The notes under the pieces are model-generated. The model did not search any database and was not told where the DNA came from. It saw only the letters and a list, made by a program, of their open reading frames with translations. This document shows positions 36,961 to 47,900 of a stretch of DNA of 64,000 nucleotides, piece after piece; position 1 is the stretch's first letter, and each line of letters opens with the position of its first letter. The stretch comes from Fusobacterium ulcerans ATCC 49185 (GTDB lineage: Bacteria > Fusobacteriota > Fusobacteriia > Fusobacteriales > Fusobacteriaceae). The stretch covers positions 744,001 to 808,000 of the forward strand of contig NZ_LR215979.1 of NCBI RefSeq assembly GCF_900683735.1, written 5' to 3'. The position numbers were made by a program, and so were the translations under genes.

Positions 36961-37395
36961 ATGAAAAATGAAGCTTTTGGAAATTCATTGTATAGCTATC
37001 TGTCTAGAGCCCATCATAGAAGCAGAATTTTTATGGATGAAGAACTGAGAAAAAAGGGAATAACAGATTTGGGATATTCTCATATAAGAATAATAATAGT
37101 ATTATATGTTTTTAAAACTCTTTCTATGAAAGAAATAACAGAAAAAATATCCAAAGATAAATCAACAGTAACCATCCTTGTAAATAAGCTAGAAAAAAAG
37201 GGATATGTAAGAAAAAGGGTTTGTTCTGAAGATAGAAGAGTTATGCATTTAGAACTAGGAGAAAAGGCAGAAGAGGTCATAGGAGTTATTTTTGATGTGT
37301 CACAAATCTTTCATAAAAAAGTAGAACAAATACTTGAAAAAGATGAAATAGATACTTTAAAGAGGATAATGTCAAAGCTTTTAGAAAAATGGTAG
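36961..37395 (+). CDS. MarR family transcriptional regulator
   Basis: A 144-residue winged-helix repressor. The recognition region is SMKEITEKISKDKSTVTILVNKLEKKGYV followed by the wing RKRVCSEDRRVMHLELG, canonical for MarR. It lies 38 bases before a MATE efflux gene, a common drug-responsive pairing. An AGGTGATGAA stretch forms the ribosome site, and a palindrome over the promoter suggests it represses its own operon. Confidence 0.9.
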   Translation: MKNEAFGNSLYSYLSRAHHRSRIFMDEELRKKGITDLGYSHIRIIIVLYVFKTLSMKEITEKISKDKSTVTILVNKLEKKGYVRKRVCSEDRRVMHLELGEKAEEVIGVIFDVSQIFHKKVEQILEKDEIDTLKRIMSKLLEKW

Positions 37396-37433
37396 AATTT
37401 AAAATGTAACAGGAAAGTTTTTAGGAGGAACAA

Positions 37434-38822
37434 ATGAAAAATAAACATCAATTTATGGGAACAGAAAAAATAACAAAGCTTTTAGTACAATTTTCACTTC
37501 CAGCTATAATTGGAATGCTTGTAAATGCTTTGTACAGTATAGTTGACAGAATATATATTGGAAATATAAAAGATGTAGGACACTTTGCAATAGCTGGAGT
37601 AGGACTTACTTTCCCAGTTACAATCTTTGTATTTGCTTTCGCTGTATTAATAGGGCTTGGTGGGGCAACAAATATATCTTTAAGTCTTGGAAGAAAGCAA
37701 AAAGATGAAGCTGAAAAATATTTGGGAAATGGAATAGGATATGGAATAATTATTTCACTAATAATAGCAGTATTTGTATTGTTGTATATGGATAAATTGG
37801 TTGCAGTGTTAGGAGGAAGCGAGAATACAAGCAGATATGCAAGAGAATACTTATGGATAGTAGCATATGGATTTCCAGCAACAATAGTTGGATATGTAGC
37901 AAATGCAGCTATCAGATCAGATGGAAACCCTAAAATGTCAATGGTTACTTTGCTGATAGGAGCCATAATAAACATAGTACTTGACCCTATTTTTATATTT
38001 GGAATGGATATGGGAGTATCAGGTGCAGCTTGGGCTACAATTATTTCACAATATATTTCAGCAGCATGGACTATATTTTATTTTAAATCAAGTTTTAGTG
38101 GACTTAAATTATATTTAAAAAATATGAAACTACAATGGGAAAAAATTAAGAATATAATGGCTTTAGGATCTTCACCATTTGCATTGCAAATGGGATCAAG
38201 TCTAGTAAATTATACTTTCAACAGTACACTAAAAGTGTATGGAGGAGATAATTCAATTGGAGCAATGGCAATTATTCAAGCAATAACAATATTTCTTGCT
38301 ATGCCTATATTTGGAATCAACCAAGGAGTTCAGCCAATATTGGGCTATAATTATGGAGCGAAACTTTATTCGAGAGTAAGAGAAGCACTTCGTAAAGCTA
38401 TACTTGGAGCTTCTATAATATGCATAGTAGATTTCTTGACTATTCAGTTTTTATCAAAATATTTTATATTCATATTTACAAGAGAAAAAGCTTTGTTGGA
38501 TATAGCTTCTCATGGACTTAGAATAAATACAATGATGTTTCCTATTATTGGATTCCAAATAATATCTTCTGTGTATTTTCAGGCAGTAGGAAAACCTAAA
38601 TTGAGTCTTTTTATAAGCCTTTCAAGACAGATAATAGTTTTAATTCCTTGTATAATAATAATGTCTAGAATGTTTGGATTAGCTGGAATATGGTTTGCTG
38701 CTCCAACAGCTGACTTCATTGCAACAGTATTAACATTTATTCTGATAAAAAGAGAAATGAAACAATTAAAGCAACTGCAAATAGCCAGAGAGGAAGAACT
38801 TATACTGGCAAGTGAAAAATAA
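37434..38822 (+). CDS. MATE family multidrug efflux transporter
   Basis: A 462-residue, twelve-span efflux protein with the MATE N-terminal signature (SLPAIIGMLVNALYSIVDRIYIG) and the mid-protein AMPIFGINQGVQPILGYNYGA motif. It uses a sodium or proton gradient to export cationic drugs. The gene is second in the unit with marR and has an AGGAGGAA ribosome site. No terminator is visible after it; a separate promoter drives pepT. Confidence 0.9.
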   Translation: MKNKHQFMGTEKITKLLVQFSLPAIIGMLVNALYSIVDRIYIGNIKDVGHFAIAGVGLTFPVTIFVFAFAVLIGLGGATNISLSLGRKQKDEAEKYLGNGIGYGIIISLIIAVFVLLYMDKLVAVLGGSENTSRYAREYLWIVAYGFPATIVGYVANAAIRSDGNPKMSMVTLLIGAIINIVLDPIFIFGMDMGVSGAAWATIISQYISAAWTIFYFKSSFSGLKLYLKNMKLQWEKIKNIMALGSSPFALQMGSSLVNYTFNSTLKVYGGDNSIGAMAIIQAITIFLAMPIFGINQGVQPILGYNYGAKLYSRVREALRKAILGASIICIVDFLTIQFLSKYFIFIFTREKALLDIASHGLRINTMMFPIIGFQIISSVYFQAVGKPKLSLFISLSRQIIVLIPCIIIMSRMFGLAGIWFAAPTADFIATVLTFILIKREMKQLKQLQIAREEELILASEK

Positions 38823-38835
38823 AAAGAAATAGAGA

Positions 38836-38864
38836 TTGAAATAATTTTGAAAAAGTACTAAAAT
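38836..38864 (+). promoter_or_regulatory. Promoter of pepT
   Basis: TTGAAA (38836-38841), 17 bases, TAAAAT (38859-38864), 35 bases before the chosen ATG. Confidence 0.6.
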
Positions 38865-38898
38865 ATAGATACTAAAATTATATAAGGAGTTGTTATTG

Positions 38899-40140
38899 AT
38901 GAATAATTTAGTTGAAAGATTTCTAAAGTATGTAAAAATTGATACAGATTCAGATCCTTCAAACAAAGCATGTCCAAGTAGTGATATACAATGGAATTTA
39001 GCAAAAGTAATAATAGAAGATTTGAAAGAATTAGGACTTGAAGAAATATCATTAGATGAGAATGGATATGTAATGGCTGCACTTCCAGCAAATTGTGATT
39101 TAGATATTCCAACTATTGGATTTATAGCACATATGGATACAGCACCTACTTACAATGGAAGAGGAGTTAATCCAAGAATTATAGAAAGTTATAATGGAGA
39201 AGATATTATTTTAAATAAAGAATTAGAAATAATCCTTTCTCCAAAAGATTTTGAACATTTAAAAAATTATATAGGACAGGATCTTATAGTAACAGATGGA
39301 AAAACTCTGTTGGGAGCAGATGATAAAGCTGGAATAGTTGAAATAATTGAAGCTGTAAAATATTTGAAAGAACATCCTGAAATTAAGCATGGAAAGATAA
39401 AAATAGGATTTACACCAGATGAAGAAATTGGAAGAGGAGCAAATCTTTTTGATGTAAAGAAGTTCGATTGTAAATTCGCCTATACAGTAGATGGTGGAGG
39501 GATAGGAGAGTTAGAATATGAAAATTTTAATGCAGCCTCTGCTGTAATTAAGATAAAAGGAAGAGATATTCATCCTGGAACAGCTAAAAACAGTATGATA
39601 AACTCAATTCTTATTGGAATGGAATTGAATTCTATGCTTCCTATAGAGCAAAGACCAGAGTATACTGAAAATTATGAAGGTTTCTTTCTGTTAAATGATA
39701 TGAAAGGAACTGTAGAAGATACTTCAATGAATTATATAATTAGAGATCATTCAATGAAAAAATTTAATGAGAAAAAAATCCTTATAAAAGATGCTGTGCA
39801 ATATTTATCTAAAAAATATAAAGATGCAGAAATAGAAATAGAAGTAAAAGATAGTTATTATAATATGAAAGAAAAAATAGAACCTGTAATGTATGTTATA
39901 GATCTTGCTCATAAGTCTATGGAAGAACTTAATATAAAACCTTGTATTAAACCTATAAGAGGCGGAACAGATGGAGCAAGACTTTCTTATAAAGGGCTTC
40001 CTTGTCCAAATCTTTTTACTGGAGGACATAATTTTCATGGAAAATATGAATATGTATGTATCCAATCTATGGAAAAGGCAAGAGATCTTATTGTAAAAAT
40101 AGTTGAAAATTTAGTAAAAATAAATTTTGAAGAGAAATAA
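38899..40140 (+). CDS. pepT: Peptidase T (tripeptide aminopeptidase)
   Basis: A 413-residue M20B tripeptidase, close to the usual 405-415. It removes N-terminal residues from tripeptides in the cytoplasm, using two zinc ions. Motifs: TIGFIAHMDTAPTYNG, LLGADDKAGIVEI, FTPDEEIGRGA, GRDIHPGTAKN, and the PepT-specific RGGTDGARLSYKGLPCPNLFTGG. GGAG at 38886-38889 selects the ATG at 38899 over the TTG at 38890. It completes a set of five M20 enzymes in this window. Confidence 0.95.
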   Translation: MNNLVERFLKYVKIDTDSDPSNKACPSSDIQWNLAKVIIEDLKELGLEEISLDENGYVMAALPANCDLDIPTIGFIAHMDTAPTYNGRGVNPRIIESYNGEDIILNKELEIILSPKDFEHLKNYIGQDLIVTDGKTLLGADDKAGIVEIIEAVKYLKEHPEIKHGKIKIGFTPDEEIGRGANLFDVKKFDCKFAYTVDGGGIGELEYENFNAASAVIKIKGRDIHPGTAKNSMINSILIGMELNSMLPIEQRPEYTENYEGFFLLNDMKGTVEDTSMNYIIRDHSMKKFNEKKILIKDAVQYLSKKYKDAEIEIEVKDSYYNMKEKIEPVMYVIDLAHKSMEELNIKPCIKPIRGGTDGARLSYKGLPCPNLFTGGHNFHGKYEYVCIQSMEKARDLIVKIVENLVKINFEEK

Positions 40141-40152
40141 AAAAGAAAGTGG

Positions 40153-40193
40153 GAACCTGAGTCTAATGTATAATTAGATACAGGTTCTTTTAA
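40153..40193 (+). terminator. Terminator after pepT
   Basis: GAACCTG pairs with CAGGTTC (40153-40159 and 40181-40187), with an inner TCTAAT/ATTAGA stem, then a short T run. Confidence 0.8.
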
Positions 40194-40228
40194 TTTTACA
40201 ATATTTTGTAAAGTAGTTTTTTTTAAGA

Positions 40229-40257
40229 TTGAAAGGGGAGATAAAATAATGTATAAT
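40229..40257 (+). promoter_or_regulatory. Promoter of the ktrB-ktrA unit
   Basis: TTGAAA (40229-40234), 17 bases, TATAAT (40252-40257), about 64 bases before the ktrB start. Confidence 0.75.
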
Positions 40258-40320
40258 TAATAAGATATGGGGAAAATTTTTATGGAAAATAAATATAGAA
40301 TGAAATTGTGAGGCGTGGTT

Positions 40321-41658
40321 ATGGATATAGATTACTTTAAAAAACTATCACCTTCAAGGAAGCTGATATTGGGATTTTTATTTGCAATACTTTTAGGAAC
40401 ATTTATTTTAATGATGCCTTTTTCACTTAGGGAAGGGGAAAAATTGAATTTTTTATCCTCTTTATTTACAATTGTATCAGCAGTGTGTGTAACAGGACTG
40501 ACAGTAGTAGATGTGAGTAAGGTATTCAGTCCAGCAGGAGACTTAGTAATAATATTTTTTATACAATTAGGTGGACTGGGAGTAATGACATTTTCATCAA
40601 TTCTGTTTCTGGTAATGGGGAAAAGAATGACCTTTTATGAAAGAGAACTTTTAAAAGAAGAAAGAAATGCAGACAGCAGTGGAGAAATATCAGGTTTTAT
40701 AAAAAAGCTTCTTCTTACAGTTTTTGTTATAGAAAGTATAGGAGCAATTATCCTTACATGGGAGTTTTCAAAGGAAATGCCATTGAATAAAGCTGTGTTT
40801 TATGGAATATTTCACTCAATATCAGCATTTTGTAATGCAGGATTTGCTCTTTTCTCTAATAATTTGGAGGCATATAAAGCTAATCCCGTTATAAATCTTA
40901 CTATTGGTTATTTAATAACTTTGGGAGGAATAGGATTTGCTGTAATTACATCAGTTATTATGGTTATAAGAAGAGGGATAGATAGATTCAATTTAACATC
41001 AAAAGTTGCGATTATAATATCTGTGATTTTAACTTTTGGTGGAATGATTTTATTTTTTGTTTTAGAATATTCAAATCCAGCAACTTTAGGGGATTTAAAC
41101 TTTGTACAAAAAGTGCTGGCTTCATATTTTCAAAGTGTCACATTGAGAACAGCAGGATTTAATACTATTCCACTTGGAGAACTTAGAAATTCAACTATTT
41201 TTATGTGTTGTATTTTGATGTTCATAGGAGCTTCTCCAGGATCAACAGGTGGAGGAATAAAAACTACAACTTTTGGAGTAATATTATTTTATGTTATTGG
41301 AATAGTAAAAAAGAAAGAAAATGTTGAAATATTTAACAGAAGACTTGATTGGGAAATAATGAACAGGGCATTAGCTATATTGGTTCTTGCAATAACTTAT
41401 GTAATTGTCATAATAATGCTGATGCTGATAGCAGAAAGTTTTAGTCCAGAAGAGATAATGTTTGAAGTTATTTCAGCTTTTGGAACAGTGGGATTGACTT
41501 TAGGAATAACTCCAGATCTTACTACTTTTTCAAAACTTCTTTTAATAATTACTATGTTTATAGGAAGATTAGGTCCAATGACATTTGCTTTAGCTATTGG
41601 AGAAACAAAGAAAAAAGCTTTATCTAAATATCCAAAAGAAAATATTCTGGTTGGGTAG
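40321..41658 (+). CDS. ktrB: Potassium uptake channel subunit KtrB/TrkH
   Basis: A 445-residue membrane protein of the Trk/Ktr superfamily. The four filter loops are visible as VCVTGLT, FCNAGF, TAGFN and GTVGLT, the last three ending in the Gly that lines the pore. A GASPGSTGGGIKTTT hinge precedes the last pore. It forms a dimer gated by the cytoplasmic ring encoded next. GAGG 7 bases upstream points to the ATG at 40321. A 27-base gap leads to ktrA. Confidence 0.93.
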   Translation: MDIDYFKKLSPSRKLILGFLFAILLGTFILMMPFSLREGEKLNFLSSLFTIVSAVCVTGLTVVDVSKVFSPAGDLVIIFFIQLGGLGVMTFSSILFLVMGKRMTFYERELLKEERNADSSGEISGFIKKLLLTVFVIESIGAIILTWEFSKEMPLNKAVFYGIFHSISAFCNAGFALFSNNLEAYKANPVINLTIGYLITLGGIGFAVITSVIMVIRRGIDRFNLTSKVAIIISVILTFGGMILFFVLEYSNPATLGDLNFVQKVLASYFQSVTLRTAGFNTIPLGELRNSTIFMCCILMFIGASPGSTGGGIKTTTFGVILFYVIGIVKKKENVEIFNRRLDWEIMNRALAILVLAITYVIVIIMLMLIAESFSPEEIMFEVISAFGTVGLTLGITPDLTTFSKLLLIITMFIGRLGPMTFALAIGETKKKALSKYPKENILVG

Positions 41659-41685
41659 ATTAATGGTAAATAAATGGAGGATAGA

Positions 41686-42342
41686 ATGAAACAATATTTA
41701 GTTATAGGTCTTGGAAGATTTGGAACAAGTGTAGCACAAACTTTATATGAATCTAATGAAGAAGTTTTAGCTTTGGACATAGATGAAGAACTTGTTCAGG
41801 AAGCTATAAACAGCAATATTGTAGATAATGCTGTTGTAATGGATGCAACTGATGTGAAAAATTTAAAAGAACTTGGAGTAAGCAATTATGATATAGCTTT
41901 TGTATGTACAGGAGATATAGAGCCAAGTATAATGATAACTCTTAATTTGAAAGAGCTTGGAATAGAAAAGATTATTGCTAAAGCTGTAAGTAAAAGTCAT
42001 GGAAAAGTTTTGGCTAAAATAGGTGCAACAAAAGTAATTTATCCAGAAGAATATATGGGAAGAAGAGTTGCTCAGTTAGCTATGGAACCTAATATGATAG
42101 AGCATTTGAGATTTTCTTCAGAATTTTTATTGCTGGAAGTAAAAGCTCCATCTGTTTTCTGGGGGAAAACTATGGTAGAATTAGATATTAGAAAAAAATA
42201 TAATGTAAACGTAGTTGGAATAAAAAAAGAAGATCAATCATTTAAACCAAATCTTTCAGCAGATACTCTAATAGAAAAGGGAGATGTATTATTAGTCATA
42301 ACAGATAATAAAACTGCTGATTATTTAGAAAACTTAAAGTAA
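41686..42342 (+). CDS. ktrA: Potassium uptake regulatory subunit KtrA (RCK domain)
   Basis: A 218-residue cytoplasmic protein: RCK_N with VIGLGRFGTS for ATP/NAD(H) and a C-terminal RCK_C domain. The length matches KtrA (about 220) and is half a TrkA, so the pair is Ktr type. An octameric ring binds KtrB and opens it with ATP. TGGAGGA and spacing select the ATG at 41686, not 41674. mnmG follows after 28 bases, possibly on the same transcript. Confidence 0.92.
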   Translation: MKQYLVIGLGRFGTSVAQTLYESNEEVLALDIDEELVQEAINSNIVDNAVVMDATDVKNLKELGVSNYDIAFVCTGDIEPSIMITLNLKELGIEKIIAKAVSKSHGKVLAKIGATKVIYPEEYMGRRVAQLAMEPNMIEHLRFSSEFLLLEVKAPSVFWGKTMVELDIRKKYNVNVVGIKKEDQSFKPNLSADTLIEKGDVLLVITDNKTADYLENLK

Positions 42343-42370
42343 TTTAATTTATATATTGTAGGAGGAACAA

Positions 42371-44257
42371 ATGCAAAATTTTGATGTCATTGTGGTAGGA
42401 GCAGGACATGCTGGATGTGAAGCTGCTTTAGCTGCTGCCAGAATGGGAGCTCAAACAGCTATTTTTACTATAACTTTAGATAATATAGGAGTGATGTCAT
42501 GTAATCCTTCTCTTGGAGGACCAGCAAAATCTCATCTTATTAGAGAAATAGATGCTCTAGGTGGAGAGATGGGAAGAAACATTGATAAAACATATATACA
42601 GATAAGAATACTTAATACTAAAAAAGGACCTGCTGTGAGATCTTTAAGAGCTCAAGCAGATAAAGTAAGATACAGTAAAGAAATGAAAAAAACTATTGAA
42701 AATTGTGATAATTTAAGTGCTATTCAAGGAATGGTAACAGAGATTATAGTTGAAAATGGAAAAGTTATTGGAATAAAAACCAGAGAAGGAGTAGAATATA
42801 GAGCAAAGTTTGTAATAATAGCTACTGGAACTTTCTTGAGAGGACTTATTCACATTGGAGATAAGCATTTTAGTGGTGGAAGAATGGGAGAACTTTCTTC
42901 AGATGATTTACCATTATCTTTAGAAAAGGCAGGATTAAAATTAGCTAGGTTTAAAACAGGAACACCATCAAGAATAGATGCAAGAACAGTAGATTTCTCA
43001 AAAGTTGAAGAACAGCCAGGAGAAACAGAAGATATATTAAAATTTTCCACAAGAACACCTGATGAAGAATTAAAAGGAAGAAAGCAGATTTCATGCTATA
43101 TAGCTCACACAAATGAAACTGTACATGAAATAATAAAAAATAATAGGGAAAGATCTCCATTATTTAATGGAACTATACATGGAACTGGACCAAGATATTG
43201 TCCTTCTATTGAAGATAAAGTCTTTAGATATGGTGATAAAAATCAACATCATCTTTTTCTTGAAAGAGAAGGATATGATACTACAGAGATATATTTAGGA
43301 GGACTTTCATCTTCACTTCCAACAGATGTGCAGGATGGAATGGTAAAAAATATATCTGGACTTGAAAATGCTCATATTATGAGATATGCATATGCTATAG
43401 AATATGATTATGTTCCACCTCAAGAAATAAAATATACACTTGAAAGCAAAACTGTAGAAAATCTATTTTTGGCAGGACAGATAAATGGAACTTCTGGTTA
43501 TGAAGAAGCTGGAGCACAAGGACTTTTAGCTGGAATAAATGCAGTAAGAAAGTTACAAGGAAAAGAGCCTGTAATACTTGATAGAGCAGATTCATATATG
43601 GGAACACTTGTAGATGATTTAGTATCTAAAGGGACTAATGAACCATACAGAATGTTTACTGCAAGAAGTGAATACAGATTGGCTTTAAGAGAAGACAATG
43701 CAGACTTAAGACTTTCAAAAATTGGATATGAAGTAGGGCTTCTTCCAAAAAAGGAATATCTAAGAGTGGTACAAAAGGGTAAGGATGTAGAAATAATAAA
43801 AGAAAAATTAAAGGAAAATTATGTTGGACCAAGTAATCCCAGAGTAAATGAAGTATTAAGAAGATGTGGAGAAGCTGAATTAAAAGATGGAACTACATAT
43901 TTTGAACTTTTAAGAAGACCAGATGTAAAATATTCTGATATAAAATATATAGCTGAACTCTCTGATTTAGAGTTAGGAGATTATTCTAAAGATACAGAAT
44001 ATCAAGTAGAAGTACAGGTAAAATATTCAGGTTATATAGAAAGATCAATGAAAATGATAGAAAAACATAAGAGTTTAGAAAATAAAAAACTTCCTGAAGA
44101 TTTAGATTATGATTCTCTGGAAAATATACCAAAAGAAGCAAAAGATAAACTTAAAGCTGTAAGACCATATAATATAGGTCAAGCTTCAAGAATATCAGGA
44201 GTTTCACCAGCAGATATTCAAGTATTATTAATATATTTAAAAGCGAGAGGTAATTAA
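42371..44257 (+). CDS. mnmG: tRNA uridine 5-carboxymethylaminomethyl modification enzyme MnmG (GidA)
   Basis: A 628-residue FAD protein that, with MnmE, installs the cmnm group on U34 of several tRNAs. The FAD-binding motif [19 protein letters not shown] starts at residue ~6, then [35 protein letters not shown] and the [18 protein letters not shown] segment. A C-terminal helical domain ends with [20 protein letters not shown]. Full length, AGGAGGAA site. rsmG follows 2 bases later, an ancient pairing. Confidence 0.97.
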   Translation: MQNFDVIVVGAGHAGCEAALAAARMGAQTAIFTITLDNIGVMSCNPSLGGPAKSHLIREIDALGGEMGRNIDKTYIQIRILNTKKGPAVRSLRAQADKVRYSKEMKKTIENCDNLSAIQGMVTEIIVENGKVIGIKTREGVEYRAKFVIIATGTFLRGLIHIGDKHFSGGRMGELSSDDLPLSLEKAGLKLARFKTGTPSRIDARTVDFSKVEEQPGETEDILKFSTRTPDEELKGRKQISCYIAHTNETVHEIIKNNRERSPLFNGTIHGTGPRYCPSIEDKVFRYGDKNQHHLFLEREGYDTTEIYLGGLSSSLPTDVQDGMVKNISGLENAHIMRYAYAIEYDYVPPQEIKYTLESKTVENLFLAGQINGTSGYEEAGAQGLLAGINAVRKLQGKEPVILDRADSYMGTLVDDLVSKGTNEPYRMFTARSEYRLALREDNADLRLSKIGYEVGLLPKKEYLRVVQKGKDVEIIKEKLKENYVGPSNPRVNEVLRRCGEAELKDGTTYFELLRRPDVKYSDIKYIAELSDLELGDYSKDTEYQVEVQVKYSGYIERSMKMIEKHKSLENKKLPEDLDYDSLENIPKEAKDKLKAVRPYNIGQASRISGVSPADIQVLLIYLKARGN

Positions 44258-44259
44258 TC

Positions 44260-44961
44260 ATGAGAGAATTCCTAGTGGAAGGAATAAAAAAATTAAATAT
44301 TGAATATACAGATAAAAAAGTAGATGATCTTGTAAAGTATTTAGGATTATTAATTGAATATAACTCACATACTAATCTTACTGCTTTAAGAGATGAGAAA
44401 AGTATAATAGAGAAACATTTTCTGGATTCTCTTTTACTTCAGAACCTTATTAAAAATAGAAGTAAAAAAGCTATAGATATTGGAACAGGAGCAGGATTTC
44501 CTGGAATGGTATTGGCAATATTCAATCCAGATATAGAATTTACCTTAATGGATTCTATTGGAAAGAAGACTAAATTTCTTGAATTAGTAAAAGAAGATCT
44601 TGAACTGAATAATGTCAATGTAGTAACTTCCAGAGCAGAAGATTATATAAATGATGAAAATAGAGAAACATATGATCTAGGATTATGCAGAGGAGTGTCA
44701 AAACTTGGAACTATTCTTGAATATATAATCCCTTTTCTAAAGATAAATGGTGAGTTTTTGTCACAAAAAATGGAAGGAACTGGAGAAGAGGCTGAAGCTG
44801 AAAATGCTTTAAATATACTGCAAAGTAAAATAATTGAAATATATAATTTACAATTGCCTTATTCTAAAGATTCCAGAGTAATTATAAAGATAGAAAAAAC
44901 TGCTTCAAATGACAAAAAGTATCCAAGAAGAGCAGGGATACCTTTGAAGAGACCTCTATAA
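44260..44961 (+). CDS. rsmG: 16S rRNA (guanine527-N7)-methyltransferase RsmG (GidB)
   Basis: A 233-residue SAM-dependent methyltransferase that modifies G527 of 16S rRNA. The SAM site AIDIGTGAGFPGMVLAI is at residues ~68-84, preceded by NLTALRDEKSIIEKHFLDSLL; a late RRAGIPLKRPL is the usual RsmG tail. It follows mnmG by 2 bases and precedes tamB by 17. Confidence 0.96.
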   Translation: MREFLVEGIKKLNIEYTDKKVDDLVKYLGLLIEYNSHTNLTALRDEKSIIEKHFLDSLLLQNLIKNRSKKAIDIGTGAGFPGMVLAIFNPDIEFTLMDSIGKKTKFLELVKEDLELNNVNVVTSRAEDYINDENRETYDLGLCRGVSKLGTILEYIIPFLKINGEFLSQKMEGTGEEAEAENALNILQSKIIEIYNLQLPYSKDSRVIIKIEKTASNDKKYPRRAGIPLKRPL

Positions 44962-44978
44962 AACCGCAGGAGGAGGAA

Positions 44979-47900
44979 ATGAAAGAATTTTACAAGAATA
45001 ATAAGAAAAAAATCATAACTGGACTTTCCCTCCTTTTAATTTTGGCAGGAGGATATTGGTCTGTGAGATATCATCTGTCAAAAACAGTTGAGATAATACT
45101 TCAGATAGCTTTAGGACCTAAAATTTCAAGCAGTTCTATTGAATTTAAAAGATATGGGTTAATAGAAATAAAAAATCTTAAACTGGTAAATAATAAAAAA
45201 ACTATTATTGAGGCTCCTAAGGTGGAACTTCTTTATTCTAAAGAATCACTTAAAAAGCTAAGAATAGAAGATATCATAATATATGATGGGACAGCAAACA
45301 TAACTAGAGAGAAAAATGGAGATATAAATATAGTTGCTGCATTTACTGTAGGAAGTAAGGAAGAAAGTGTTGATATAGAAACAAAAGAAAAAGAATACAA
45401 ACCTGGTATAGGAGTACCTATAAACAGGATAACTGCTATAAATGCTACAACTAATTATACAGATCTTTCATATACGAATCCTATACAGGAAACTGCTTAT
45501 GGAACAAATGGATTTCTTACTTTCAGTAAAGAAAAAGGAATTAATCTAATATTTAAAGGCAAAAATGAACAGCAGTTATATACTTTTGCTTTAAATACAA
45601 GTAAAGAGCCATATGATATAAATATAAAACTTGAAAATATAGCTGTAAAAACAGAGCTGCTTCAATATGCTTATGATGGAGATGAGATATCATACAAAGG
45701 TGGAATGCTAAATTTAGATCTTTCAATTTCACCTAAAGGTTTATTTGGAAATGCTGATTTTAAAGACGTTACAGTAAAATATAAAGAATTGGATACAGAT
45801 ATAAAAGTATCTGAAGGAACAGTGGATTTTCAAGGTAAAACTGTAATAGTTAAAGCTGATTATGAAGTATTTGATACAAAAGAAAAATTTCTTTTGGTAT
45901 ATGCTGATGATGAACTGAATATAGATTTTGCTGCTAAAAATGTAACATATCCTCAAATACAGAAGTATTCTTTAGCTAAAGATATTAATCTGCCCATAGA
46001 GAATTTAGTTATAAATGATGTAAAATTTAATCTTAATCTTAATTCAGAAAGAGAGTTTAAAGTTACAATAGATTTTTTAAGTAAGGATTTTGTTCTAAAT
46101 AATTTAGAACTTAGAAATACTATTGGAAAATTTGTTTATGATAGTAAAGGGATACATATAAAGGATTTAAGTACAGATTTTTCATTCTGGAACAAAGAAA
46201 GAAAAGAAGAACTTTTTAAAAAGAAAATAGCATTATCACTTGATTACTTTGAAGACGAAGGGGCTTTAACCTTTGATATAAAAGGGAATGAATCTATAAA
46301 TAATTATATTCCTAATATTAATGGAGTATTTAATTTTGAAACAAAAAACAAAAATTTTAATTTTAATTTTCTATCAAATATTATTAAGTTAAGAGGAAGG
46401 TATTATTCAAATATTGAAAAAATAAATCTTTACAGAGCAGGGAAATTTTCGCTTGATTATGATTTAAAAAATAAAAATCTCGAAAGAGGGAGTGGAGTAA
46501 TAGATTTTAATCTATATAATCTTAGATTTGCTCTCGATTTTATAGCAGAAAATAACAAAATAATGATAGATAGTCTTACTGCTCATGATAAAAACGAGGA
46601 TAAAATAACTTTTAATCTTACTGGAGAAACTGATATAAGTAAAATGTCTTATGATTTAAAATTTGATGCTGAAGAATTGAATGTAGAACGAAATATTTTG
46701 AACGAAGATGCTCTTTTAAATGCTTCTCTTAATGGAGAGATATCAGGAGAAAATGGAAACATAAATGCTTCAGTAGATGTTAAATCTCTGACTTTTAAAT
46801 ATCTAGCTGAAATTAAAGATATTGCTGGGAAGTTTGAATTTAAAAAAGATGAAAAAATTTTTGGAGACTTTAAAGGCAGCATAGGCCAAGTAAGATATAA
46901 TGATTATGATCTTAATGGATTTATTTTTGCAATGAGAATAAAAGATGACAAATTTGAAATAAGAGATTTTAGAAATGGGATAATAGATATAAATGGAAAT
47001 ATAAACCTGAAAAATTTAGCTTCAAATATCAATTTTTCTGTAAAAGATTTAGACTTTGAAAAATTTAATATAGAATATCCTAAATTCTATATTAATGATG
47101 TAAAAGGGAAAATAACTGGAAAGATAAATGATCCAAAAATAGATGTAAAAATAAATGACATAAAACTGGATATTGGAGATGAAAAAAAAGATATCCTTGT
47201 TCATGGAGATATAAATTATTCTAAATCACTTGTAAAGGCAAATAAAATTTATCTTAACAGCAATATTTTTAATGGAAAATATAATTTGAAAAATAAAAAA
47301 TATAATGCTGTTTTAAACATAATAGAGGATGATCCATCTGAATATTATTTGGATACAAATTTAAAATATAGAGTAATTGGAACTTTGAAAGTAGATGGTG
47401 AAGATAAAAAAATAAATGCTAGATTAAATTCTACAATAGATAAGATATATATGAGAGGAACAAAACTTCCAAATGTATATGTAGAGGGAAGATATAAAAC
47501 TGATAATATTCCTGATGGAACTATTGAATTAAATAAAATAGTTCTTTCGAATGGAGATATGAAAGATATTCTTCAATTGACAGCAGGCTATAATTTACAG
47601 ACAAAAGAAATAAGTGCTGACATAGATAATCAGGTGGTCAAACTGGATACATTAAAAGAGTATACAAAAGAAGAAACTGTAAATGGAAATCTTATTTTTA
47701 ATGGAAAACTTTCTGGAAAAGTAGAAGACCTGAAATATGATTTAAAAATAAATAGTAATCTTATTTCAATGAAAGAAATAAATTTTAAAAATTTTTTAAT
47801 AAAAATAAATGGAAATCTTGATAAAGTATTCTTAGATGAATTTTCGTTTAAGTACCTTGAGAACTCCTTTTATTCTAAAGGAGATGTAACATTAGAAAAT

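Noticed and set aside
37448-37975. 175-codon frame on the minus strand
   Set aside because: Antisense to the MATE gene, Ser/Thr/Pro-rich as expected for a shadow frame.
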